NCBI GenBank assembly: GCA_946621895.1
Contig: CAMOOZ010000118.1
Coordinates: 1 to 7,285 of the forward strand
Source: an uncultured Lachnospiraceae bacterium
GTDB lineage: Bacteria > Bacillota_A > Clostridia > Lachnospirales > Lachnospiraceae
Direction: 5' to 3'
Length of the DNA stretch: 7,285 bases
In this document: positions 1-6,369 of the stretch, piece by piece
How positions within the stretch are numbered: position 1 is the first letter of the stretch
How the letters are laid out: each line of letters opens with the position of its first letter
Made by a program: the position numbers and the translations under genes
Notes under the pieces: generated by a model
Told to the model about the DNA's origin: nothing
Database searches by the model: none
What the model saw: only the letters and a program-made list of their open reading frames with translations

Positions 1-3000
1 CTGGGCTTCCTCGCCCTCTCCGGGCTGTGCCGGCACCTTTTGGGTCATCCCCTCCAGTGAAATGGCCTGATCCACCCCCGCCTTTTTCGTGCCGAAGGAG
101 GCGTTATTGTCATAGCCCTTGATCGAAGTGACCTCCACACCTGCCTCGGTGTCATGGAACTCTACCAGGATATTATTCAGATTCCGGCCAAAGTTATTGC
201 AGAGATAATCCAGGATCTGGAGATCGGTCAGCTGCCTCGAAGCCTCCGCGCTGTAGGTGATCGTTTTCTGCTCCTGCTCCATGCGGTCGGAAAGCTCTCC
301 CAAAGGCGTTCCCTTTTTGTTCTCCGAAAAGACGCCGGTCACCGCCTCCCCGTCCTTTTCCATGTAGCCGAGATCCGCGTTCTGGACGATTCCGCCAACG
401 CCCAGGGCTTTTGCGAGCCTGTTCACCGCCACTCCGCGAAGCATGGCCTTTGTGCCATCCTTCAGCCCGGCCTGCTCAAAGAGCGTATCCCTCTCCTGCA
501 TATAGTTCAGGGGCGCCTCGATCGCCTTAAAAAGCCTGGCCTGATCCATGCCGGTCAGCGCTGTCCAGAAGGGATGGCCCGCATATCCTTCCCCCAAAAG
601 CTTCGGAATGCTGCCCGCTGTGCCGGGATCGAGCGCACGCTCCTTAAGCCGCGCCAGAGCGGTCATCACCTCTTCCCGCTGCTGCTTTTTCAGCTTTGTG
701 GAGAAGGCGGTCTTAAACTGCTCAGCCAGCTCCTTTTGCCCCTTCAGATCCTCGAGCGCCTCACCCTGAATACCCTTGGCGGGCGCATCCTCGATCATTC
801 CGGCAAGTGAATTGACATGATCCTGCAGGATCAGATTCGGTTCATGCTTATGGTTCCACACTCCTTTTTCCTTTTCCGCGCTTGCGCCCGCTCCGGGCTC
901 AGCGGTCAGGATATTGGACATCACCTCTGACCAGACATGCTCCTGTGCCAGGGTCCCCTTCTCCTCCAGATATCTGAGATACCTTCTGGTCTGGGAATCA
1001 AACAGCCGCATTTCCTTAACCAGGCGGGCACGGGCAGTCGCCAGGCCGTTCCCGGCATTGCCCAATATCTTCTCCTTGTTCTTGATATTGCGCATGACGA
1101 CATTGCTCGCTCTGATCGCTCTGAGATACAGCTTTCTCAGGTCCGCAGCCGCGCTGTTCGCCCTGGGCGCATCCTTCGGGATAGATCCCTTTAACCCTGC
1201 GGAAAGACGCCCGATGTGTTTCATATAGGTGTCCAGAGCCTTCCTGTCCACCTTCGTAGCGTTCTCTCCCAGCGCATTCAGCCTTTCCCGGACGGCTGTG
1301 ATATTCTGATCCAGCAGATCCGGCAGCGCATGTTCAAACAGCGCGCCTCCCTGCCGGATATTTATCTCCGGGGGAGTCTGCGCCGGCATCTGCCCCTGCT
1401 CCCCGCCCTGCTGTTCATCCTGCTGCGGCTGTTCCTGCTGATTCTGCTGATCCTTCTGTTCCGGCTGAGGCTGGTTCTGCTGTTCCGGCGCCTGTCCCTC
1501 GGGACCAGCGCCCTCTCCCTCGGCAGCTCCCTCAGGAAGCCTGTCCGCCTCGTTGATCTGTACATCCTCATACGCCGTGCTGAGGGTATAGATCTGCCCC
1601 CAGGTATGATCCTCCGCAAGGCGATTGCCCCTTTCCAGATTAAGGGCGGTCAGGGCGGCATTCGCAGTGGCCACCCGGCCCATGTGTTCGGTAAGATCGG
1701 CGACCATCTGAACGATCTGCTTCCTTGTTTTTCCATTTCCGGTCGTCGGATTTCGATGTGTGGATACATACATGCGGCAGGCATTTGTCAGCATGATCAT
1801 CGGACCGGCCAGGGCACTCGCGCCCTCCCTGATCCCCTCCGCAGTCTTGGGCAGCCGGCGATTAAGGTGCCGCACCACCTCCGCGATATGCTGTTTCACC
1901 AGGATCATCATCGGAGAGTCCTTACCTGCCTGTCCGCTTGTTTCGACCAATCCCATCAGATATTGCTCCAGTGCCTGGACTTCATTGGGCGCCCGATCCT
2001 TGTCATTCCCCTCCGCATTTTCATCCGGGGCTTCTTCTTCGGCATGTTCCTCCCCGTTCCCCTGATCCTGTGCCTCAGGTTCATTGGCATTGACCCCGCC
2101 CTCCGGAGGCTGCTGGTTTTCGCCTCCTTCTGCCTCCTCCGCTGCCTCTCCGAGATCATCCAGCTCAACCTCCGCGGGCTGGTTATTTCTGCCGCGCCTA
2201 AACCAGTTCGGGATTCCCCGGAAGAAGGCTCCAATGCGGGCCCCGATGCCTCCGCGGGCTGCGGGCTGTCCTGCCTCCTGGGGGATCTCCGCGGGATTTA
2301 CCTGAACCCAGTCCTCAGCAGCATTCCCGCCCTGCGCCGGCGCTTCATTTTGCTGCTGGACATTCTGTCCCTGGGCATCATTTTGATCTTCCTCCTCATC
2401 CTCGTCATTTTCTTCCTGATTCAGCTCGGCCTGCGCCTGTGCCTGCACATTTCTGCGCCGCTTAAACCAGTTCGGGATGCCCCGGAAGAAGGCGCCTATG
2501 CGCGCGCCGAGCCCTCTGCGGGGCGCAGGCTGCTCCGCCTGCTCCCCGCCTTCTTCCTGCTGCTCTTCCTGCTGCTCGTTTACCGGTGGATGCTGCTCTC
2601 CTTCTGCCTGCTGCTCATTTACCGGCGGATTCTGCTCCTCTTCATTCCCGGGCGCTTCATTTTGCGGCGGTGCCGCGGCAGGCGCCTGATTTCCCCGTCC
2701 CCTGATCCGGTTCCAGAGCCTTTTAAGAAACCCTTCCCGTGGTGCGCCGGGCTGTTCAGCCTGCGGCTCCCCTTCTTCCTGGGGCTGCTCATTTACCGGC
2801 TGATTCTGCGCCTCCCCAATCTCCTCAAGCTCTGCGCCCTCTTCCCCCTGATTTTCGGGGGCCTGATTGCCGCGGCGCCTGAACCAGTTCGGGATGCCGC
2901 GAAAGAAGGCAAGGAAGCGGGCGCCGAGGCCCCTGCGGGGCTGCCCCAGCTGAAGATCCAGATTGATGTCCTCGTCATCAATATCATCGTCCCCCCCAGC

Positions 3001-3450
3001 CGCCTGGCCCTGTTCCTCGCCTCCGCCCTGCTGATTGCCCTGGTTATTTGCCTGACGCTGCTGCTGAATGAAGCCCCCGAAGGCTTGATTAAACAGGTTA
3101 GGCTCCCCTTCGGCATTCACCTCTTCTTCCAGCGCCTGCATCTGCGCGTTCAGGTTCGCGTCATCCTGGGCATTCCCCGGTGCCGGCTGCACAGCCGGGC
3201 CATTTTTGGCCTCGTTGACCATCCGGGCGATCTCATCCGTGCCTGGCTGCTTATCCTCCAGGACCACCTGATTACCCGGCTGATTCGGCGCATTCTCCTC
3301 CTCCTGCATCTGCTGATTTCCAACAGGAATCCTGAATTCGCCGCCAAAGGCATCCCCCCCGGGGATAAACTGATTTCCGCCCTGTGCATTCCCGCCGATC
3401 CTGGGTCTGCGCTGCGGATTCAGCTCGTCATCCAGTTCTCTGATCTGCAT
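1..3450 (-). CDS. Very large low-complexity/helical protein with kinase-like C-terminal motifs; 3' end beyond window
   Basis: An uninterrupted frame of 1150 codons starts at ATG 3450-3448 after GAGGTA (3455-3460) and reaches the left edge without a stop, so the C-terminus is missing. I do not recognise a named family for the whole protein. Residues 1-490 are rich in N, Q, E, G and P, probably disordered, with acidic linkers and four cationic segments centred on W189, W246, W328 and W416. Residues 491-638 look helical. Residues 639-698 form a second Q/N/E/P-rich linker. From about 700 on it is again mostly helical. Around 1003-1045 is a possible kinase N-lobe (MLRGVAVNRLAKALGVGG). Residues 1077-1093 (LQILDYLCNNFGRNLNN) and 1113-1120 (YDNNASFG) resemble the DRHxxN and metal-binding motifs of PI3/4-kinase-like folds, with substitutions. 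No signal peptide or membrane helix is seen. It lies downstream of the AAA+ gene on the same strand. A role as substrate, cargo or effector is inference. Confidence 0.92.
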   Translation of the reverse strand, partial: MQIRELDDELNPQRRPRIGGNAQGGNQFIPGGDAFGGEFRIPVGNQQMQEEENAPNQPGNQVVLEDKQPGTDEIARMVNEAKNGPAVQPAPGNAQDDANLNAQMQALEEEVNAEGEPNLFNQAFGGFIQQQRQANNQGNQQGGGEEQGQAAGGDDDIDDEDINLDLQLGQPRRGLGARFLAFFRGIPNWFRRRGNQAPENQGEEGAELEEIGEAQNQPVNEQPQEEGEPQAEQPGAPREGFLKRLWNRIRGRGNQAPAAAPPQNEAPGNEEEQNPPVNEQQAEGEQHPPVNEQQEEQQEEGGEQAEQPAPRRGLGARIGAFFRGIPNWFKRRRNVQAQAQAELNQEENDEDEEEDQNDAQGQNVQQQNEAPAQGGNAAEDWVQVNPAEIPQEAGQPAARGGIGARIGAFFRGIPNWFRRGRNNQPAEVELDDLGEAAEEAEGGENQQPPEGGVNANEPEAQDQGNGEEHAEEEAPDENAEGNDKDRAPNEVQALEQYLMGLVETSGQAGKDSPMMILVKQHIAEVVRHLNRRLPKTAEGIREGASALAGPMIMLTNACRMYVSTHRNPTTGNGKTRKQIVQMVADLTEHMGRVATANAALTALNLERGNRLAEDHTWGQIYTLSTAYEDVQINEADRLPEGAAEGEGAGPEGQAPEQQNQPQPEQKDQQNQQEQPQQDEQQGGEQGQMPAQTPPEINIRQGGALFEHALPDLLDQNITAVRERLNALGENATKVDRKALDTYMKHIGRLSAGLKGSIPKDAPRANSAAADLRKLYLRAIRASNVVMRNIKNKEKILGNAGNGLATARARLVKEMRLFDSQTRRYLRYLEEKGTLAQEHVWSEVMSNILTAEPGAGASAEKEKGVWNHKHEPNLILQDHVNSLAGMIEDAPAKGIQGEALEDLKGQKELAEQFKTAFSTKLKKQQREEVMTALARLKERALDPGTAGSIPKLLGEGYAGHPFWTALTGMDQARLFKAIEAPLNYMQERDTLFEQAGLKDGTKAMLRGVAVNRLAKALGVGGIVQNADLGYMEKDGEAVTGVFSENKKGTPLGELSDRMEQEQKTITYSAEASRQLTDLQILDYLCNNFGRNLNNILVEFHDTEAGVEVTSIKGYDNNASFGTKKAGVDQAISLEGMTQKVPAQPGEGEEAQ
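1357..1536 (-). repeat. Q/N/E/P-rich low-complexity linker (residues 639-698)
   Basis: A CAG-, GAA-, AAT- and CCG-rich stretch encodes runs such as QQNQPQPEQKDQQNQQEQ between two helical regions. It is probably an unstructured spacer. Its simple composition makes length variation between strains likely (inference). Confidence 0.8.
2191..2259 (-). repeat. Cationic aromatic repeat, unit 4 (residues 398-420)
   Basis: Encodes ARGGIGARIGAFFRGIPNW followed by FRRG, with W416. It is the last unit before a strongly acidic linker and the first helical region. The spacing from unit 3 is 88 residues, against 139 between units 1 and 3. Confidence 0.9.
2455..2523 (-). repeat. Cationic aromatic repeat, unit 3 (residues 310-332)
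   Basis: Encodes PRRGLGARIGAFFRGIPNW followed by FKRR, with W328. It follows a long E/Q-rich linker containing two PPVNEQQ heptads. Confidence 0.9.
2695..2742 (-). repeat. Divergent cationic repeat, unit 2 (residues 237-252)
   Basis: Encodes PREGFLKRLWNRIRGR around W246. It keeps the basic/aromatic pattern and the following GNQAP seen after unit 1 but has lost the GIPNWF core. It could be a decayed copy or an independent basic helix. Confidence 0.6.
2872..2940 (-). repeat. Cationic aromatic repeat, unit 1 (residues 171-193)
   Basis: Encodes PRRGLGARFLAFFRGIPNW followed by FRRR. This is a short basic amphipathic stretch with W189, set between acidic/Gln-rich linkers. It matches units 3 and 4 almost residue for residue but differs at synonymous positions. 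Confidence 0.9.
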
Positions 3451-3453
3451 ACT

Positions 3454-3461
3454 TTACCTCA
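3454..3461 (-). repeat. 8-bp direct repeat TGAGGTAA, copy at the large-gene ribosome site
   Basis: On the minus strand TGAGGTAA is followed by AGT and the ATG of the large gene. Its GAGG is the Shine-Dalgarno core, 6 nt from the start, and this decides the start codon. An identical copy lies at 3655-3662. Confidence 0.7.
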
Positions 3462-3488
3462 TGACACTTGGTCGCAAACCACATATGG

Positions 3489-3529
3489 AAAAACAACGCG
3501 CAGCCGCCGCTTCGCGGCTTTTCCTGCGC
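3489..3529 (-). terminator. Terminator-like hairpin with T tract, leftward
   Basis: On the minus strand GCGCAG pairs with CTGCGC and encloses a CCGC-GAA-GCGG hairpin, followed after one base by TTGTTTTT. The stem is interrupted by an asymmetric internal loop, so it may be weak. It lies between the ATPase and the large gene and could reduce read-through. Confidence 0.45.
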
Positions 3530-3587
3530 TACCTCCATTCGCATTCCCGCGCTGCTTCGCATCGCTTCATGCTCATGGAGGACATTC

Positions 3588-3649
3588 GCCAGATGTCCGC
3601 AAATGCTCATGCGAGCATGGCATTTGCGTCCGCCTGGCTCATTGTTTTT
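3588..3649 (+). terminator. Terminator-like hairpin with T tract, rightward
   Basis: A 9-bp stem (3598-3606/3620-3628) is extended across a 5x5 internal loop by a 5-bp stem (3588-3592/3634-3638), then TTGTTTTT at 3642-3649. No rightward gene precedes it here. It may simply be the mirror half of the palindromic element. Confidence 0.35.
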
Positions 3650-3654
3650 CCATA

Positions 3655-3662
3655 TTACCTCA
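3655..3662 (-). repeat. 8-bp direct repeat TGAGGTAA, copy containing the ATPase stop codon
   Basis: On the minus strand this is the end of the ATPase gene (AGT GTG AGG TAA). Together with 3454-3461 it brackets a 193-bp stretch, as a target-site duplication would. Chance identity is possible because a GAGG motif is expected before any gene. Confidence 0.6.
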
Positions 3663-6024
3663 CACTCCCTGCCTTCCCAAAGATCAGATCCGCGTAGGGC
3701 TCAAAATCCGACCGGGTAAACACCTTGCCCACCTTCACAAACTCATATTTTACCGCCTGCAGATAATGCACCATATGGACCTTGTGGTCCTTGTTTCCCG
3801 GATCCGCGATGGCCAGGAAGGCCGCGTTTAAGATGCAGTTCTTGATATTACCACCCACGAGCTCGTATTTTTCCGCAAGGTAACGGATATCCACATCCTC
3901 GCCCAGCGGCGTGTCCTTGGGGATCGTGGTCCGCCAGAGCATTTCCCTGGTGTCCACATCCGGGAACTGGAACTCCACGATGTACTTCATCCTTCGGAAG
4001 AACGCGGGGTCGATATTGTGCTTATAGTTCGTGGCCAGGACGGACACACCGTCATAGCCCTCCACCTCCTGCAAAAGCAGCGCGGTCTTATTGTTGTTGG
4101 AGGCCTGGTTTGAGCCGCCGTCGTCGGAACGCTTCGCAAAAAGCGTGTCGCACTCATCGAAGAACAGAACGACATTGCACTTCTTGGCCTCTCTGAAGAT
4201 CATGGAAATGGATTTCTCGGTTTCACCGACATATTTATCAATAACCTTTGACAGGTCCACGCGGTAAAGCTCCAGATTCAGCTCATGCGCGATCACCTGC
4301 GCGCACATGGACTTTCCTGTCCCGGGTGCTCCGAAAAGCAGAATGGAAAGCCCGCGGCCATAAGGGTATTTTTTCGTATAATGCCAGCCGTCGTAGACAT
4401 CCTTGCGGAAATTCATCTGGTCGATGGCGTGCTCCAGCGTCTCCCGCTGATCGTGGTTCATCACGATATCCTCAAAGCCGAAATTGGCCGGGATCTTGGA
4501 GGCCTTCTGCGTCAGCTCCGAGCTCATCTGCGCATAACACCCCTGGAACAGGATATCCCTCGCGATCACCGTCTGCTTTTTCATCGCGGCAAGGCTTCTG
4601 GAATGGGACAGGGCGGATTTAATCTTTCCCGGGGTAAACAAAAACTTCGTGGCCATCTCCAGCTTGTCCACATCCTCCCCGAGATCGTATTTCTGGGAGA
4701 AGAAATTCCAGATCTGCTCCCGCTCCGCCGTGGTGGGGGTGGGGATCTCCAGCTCTGTCACCACCTCCTTCGTGATATCGCGCATCGCCAGCTTATCCCG
4801 GCTGACGATAAAGACCGTGACCTTTTTATCCAGAAGCTTCGCGAAGGCCAGATCCATATAGCCGTAATATTTTTCCTTTTCATCCTCGCGGAACTGCAGC
4901 TCATCCAGCACGGCGCAGGAGTTTGTGAGGATGCATTCCCTGGAAAGCGCCCAAAGGGCCTTTTCCACAAACTGGAAGTCATAGACGAAGAGCTTTTTGC
5001 AGTTCACGCTCACCGCCTCCAGCCCGTTTTCCTTGCAGAACTGCTGGATAAAGAATTTCCGTCCGCTGCCTTCATCGCCGTAATAGGAGAAGATCCTTAC
5101 GCCCTCGGCATAGGAGATCTTCATCGCGTCCAGCTGTCCGTCGTTTGCCATGATCGGATCCAGCTCTCCCTTCCCCGTCAGCATCCTGAAGAAGCGGTCA
5201 TAGTTTTCATCCAGCCTCAAGGGATGCTTGCCGAAAAGGAAATCGATGATCCGCTTATCCGGGGAAACCGCCGTGGAAAACGGCATTGAGCCGATCACAT
5301 GCAGATCCAGGATCGGGAGCAGCTGCTCCAGGCAGACGGACATCTCCCCGTAGGCGCCGGTGATGGAATAGCTCATCCCGTAATAGACTCTTGCCGCGGA
5401 TTCGATCGTGGGCGTGGCGAGATTGCCGTTTTCGTTTACGATCTGGAAAACGCCGGCGTAATCGGTCTGCGTGGAGGACAGGATGGCGGAGGCAAAGGTA
5501 TAGATCGTGAAGGGCTCGAATTTCAGCTTTTTGCACAGCTCATAGAAGGGCAGGGGGATCCCCGCCTCCAGCGTGGCCTCGGCCCTCGCGCAGACAAACT
5601 CCACAATATCCCTTGTGGTCTTTAAATGCGATGTGGAGGAGACGGTCGTTTTCTCCTTCCCGCCGGAAGCCTCTTCCTCCTCCTCCGCGTCTCCCTCCAT
5701 GGAAAACTCGGAAAACAGGTTCAGGAGCTCGTCGTCGATCTCCAGATCCTCTTCCTCCTCCCCGGGCGCCGCTTCTTCCTCTCCGGCATCGGAGGCAAGG
5801 CTTGAGACATCGAAATACTCCAGCTTCGACTTACACACGTCGCTGGCGATCTCCAGATCGGGATACAGCACATTTTTATAGCCGCCCTGGCCGGAGGCGA
5901 AGACCGTCTTCATCTCGCCGAGATAGACATCCAGGGAACGGTTCACGCAGTCGAAGAAATACCCCATGCACTCGTTATAATCCCTGTATGGCTGTGTTTT
6001 CAGTTCCGGATCATATTTTCCCAT
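3655..6024 (-). CDS. Tandem-module AAA+ ATPase (winged-helix-like region, degenerate AAA, canonical AAA), injection-system type
   Basis: This 789-residue protein starts at ATG 6024-6022 with AGAGGGT (6033-6039) 8 nt upstream. Residues 1-75 are a distinct N-terminal region and 80-125 a Glu-rich acidic tract. Residues 155-270 resemble the helical/winged-helix segment of the family. Residues 305-500 form a degenerate AAA module with GDEGSGRK (316-323) in place of Walker A and VLDEL (D374, E375). The canonical module has Walker A GAPGTGKS (565-572, K571), Walker B FFDECD (D623, E624), sensor-1 N666, arginine pair R677-R678 and a sensor-2-like GGNIKN (724-729). The pattern matches ATPases found near extracellular contractile injection systems (Afp15/Pvc15 type), though relatives also occur elsewhere. 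The likely role is ATP-driven remodelling or assembly of a protein partner in the cytoplasm. It lies 22 nt after the 77-residue gene, probably in one operon. Family assignment is by recalled motifs. Confidence 0.95.
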   Translation of the reverse strand: MGKYDPELKTQPYRDYNECMGYFFDCVNRSLDVYLGEMKTVFASGQGGYKNVLYPDLEIASDVCKSKLEYFDVSSLASDAGEEEAAPGEEEEDLEIDDELLNLFSEFSMEGDAEEEEEASGGKEKTTVSSTSHLKTTRDIVEFVCARAEATLEAGIPLPFYELCKKLKFEPFTIYTFASAILSSTQTDYAGVFQIVNENGNLATPTIESAARVYYGMSYSITGAYGEMSVCLEQLLPILDLHVIGSMPFSTAVSPDKRIIDFLFGKHPLRLDENYDRFFRMLTGKGELDPIMANDGQLDAMKISYAEGVRIFSYYGDEGSGRKFFIQQFCKENGLEAVSVNCKKLFVYDFQFVEKALWALSRECILTNSCAVLDELQFREDEKEKYYGYMDLAFAKLLDKKVTVFIVSRDKLAMRDITKEVVTELEIPTPTTAEREQIWNFFSQKYDLGEDVDKLEMATKFLFTPGKIKSALSHSRSLAAMKKQTVIARDILFQGCYAQMSSELTQKASKIPANFGFEDIVMNHDQRETLEHAIDQMNFRKDVYDGWHYTKKYPYGRGLSILLFGAPGTGKSMCAQVIAHELNLELYRVDLSKVIDKYVGETEKSISMIFREAKKCNVVLFFDECDTLFAKRSDDGGSNQASNNNKTALLLQEVEGYDGVSVLATNYKHNIDPAFFRRMKYIVEFQFPDVDTREMLWRTTIPKDTPLGEDVDIRYLAEKYELVGGNIKNCILNAAFLAIADPGNKDHKVHMVHYLQAVKYEFVKVGKVFTRSDFEPYADLIFGKAGSVR

Positions 6025-6046
6025 TATCGTTTACCCTCTGCATCAT

Positions 6047-6280
6047 TCATCTTGTTTTAAAGATCGCCGTTTTGTCAAACACGCTTGGCGCCGTGTTTAA
6101 GGAGTTGTCGTCCGGATTCACGAAGATCCCCTTATTGTTGTTCAGGAAAACAAACGGCGGCCTGTCCTGATAGGCATAGCCCATCTCGTCCTCATCCTGA
6201 TCCTGCTGGATCTCATCCGCCTTTTCCTTCTCCTTTAAGAGCCGTCTGTTTTCCGCCAGAAGCCTTTCACTTAACAGCAT
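6047..6280 (-). CDS. Small acidic/coiled hypothetical protein (77 residues)
   Basis: First gene of the leftward cluster. ATG 6280-6278 is preceded by GGAGGG (6286-6291) with a 5-nt gap, a strong start signal. I do not recognise it. Residues 1-25 (MLLSERLLAENRRLLKEKEK and following) are charged and helix-forming, possibly a short coiled coil. Residues 27-34 are acidic (DQDEDE). The C-terminal half (PPFVFLNNNKGIFVNPDDNS) looks like a small beta/turn segment. There is no signal peptide, membrane helix or cysteine motif. The TGA stop is 22 nt before the ATPase start, so co-transcription is likely. A role as adaptor or partner of the ATPase is only inferred from position. Confidence 0.8.
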   Translation of the reverse strand: MLLSERLLAENRRLLKEKEKADEIQQDQDEDEMGYAYQDRPPFVFLNNNKGIFVNPDDNSLNTAPSVFDKTAIFKTR

Positions 6281-6324
6281 GTCTTCCCTCCATATATTTT
6301 AAAGAATATCCCCTGATGAAAACA

Positions 6325-6353
6325 TTCCCTTTTTTCTTCCCTTTTTCTTTTCC
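6325..6353. other. 29-nt pure pyrimidine (plus) / purine (minus) run
   Basis: Every base from 6325 to 6353 is C or T on the plus strand. It lies just upstream of the first rightward -10. On the minus strand it would be an A/G-only leader segment of the operon if transcription starts to its right. Confidence 0.85.
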
Positions 6354-6356
6354 ATA

Positions 6357-6365
6357 TGCTATAAT
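6357..6365 (+). promoter_or_regulatory. Extended -10 element P1 (TGCTATAAT)
   Basis: A perfect TATAAT at 6360-6365 is preceded by TG one base away, the extended -10 form that tolerates a poor -35. The hexamer 17 bp upstream (TTCCCT, 6337-6342) is a weak -35. A start near 6372 would give a leader of about 60 nt before the ATG at 6435. Confidence 0.6.
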
Positions 6366-6369
6366 CATT

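Larger units (their letters stand above)
3462..3654. mobile_element. Candidate MITE-like palindromic intergenic element
   Basis: This non-coding stretch separates the ATPase and large-protein genes. It contains a perfect 14-bp inverted repeat, ATATGGAAAAACAA at 3483-3496 and its complement at 3642-3655. Inside are nested hairpins: GCGCAG/CTGCGC (3498-3503/3524-3529), GGACAT/ATGTCC (3580-3585/3593-3598), and CGCAAATGC/GCATTTGCG (3598-3606/3620-3628) with outer GCCAG/CTGGC (3588-3592/3634-3638). No transposase is encoded. The inverted repeat is flush with the flanking direct repeat on the right (sharing one base) but leaves about 21 bp on the left, so the true ends are uncertain. From memory, similar sequence recurs between genes in gut Firmicutes and is sometimes mis-annotated as small proteins; this is unverified. 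Alternatives are a structured RNA or a bidirectional terminator. Confidence 0.6.

Noticed and set aside
154..810. 218-codon open frame on the plus strand
   Set aside because: Antisense to the large gene, which has a clear start, ribosome site and kinase-like motifs on the other strand.
2191..2940. CRISPR-like regularly spaced repeats
   Set aside because: The units are in-frame protein repeats with unequal spacing and synonymous differences, inside one open reading frame.
3428..3610. 60-codon minus-strand frame (MSICGHLANVLHEHEAM...) in the intergenic element
   Set aside because: It lies across the hairpins and overlaps the start of the large gene, has no good ribosome site, and resembles spurious proteins translated from repeats (recalled, unverified).
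3461..3719. Two overlapping plus-strand frames of about 80 codons across the spacer
   Set aside because: They cover the inverted repeats and the ATPase 3' end and show no protein-like pattern.
1216..3831. 871-codon open frame on the plus strand
   Set aside because: It is codon-aligned antisense to the large minus-strand gene. CAG, GAG, AAT and GAA codons read backwards as Leu, Leu, Ile and Phe, giving an implausible Leu/Ile/Arg-rich product, and it runs through the palindromic spacer into the ATPase gene.
4285..5289. 334-codon open frame on the plus strand
   Set aside because: Antisense to the ATPase gene, whose Walker motifs fix the coding strand.
6080..6102. AAACAC/GTGTTT inverted repeat near the end of the small gene
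   Set aside because: The short stem has a 10-nt loop inside coding sequence and no T tract; probably chance.
5613..6170. 185-codon plus-strand frame
   Set aside because: Arg/Ser/Pro-rich antisense of the ATPase 5' end and the small gene, both with strong ribosome sites.
6296..6322. Leftward promoter with -10 TAAAAT (6296-6301) and -35 TTTTCA (6317-6322)
   Set aside because: The spacer is only 15 bp and the start would fall inside the Shine-Dalgarno of the 77-residue gene.
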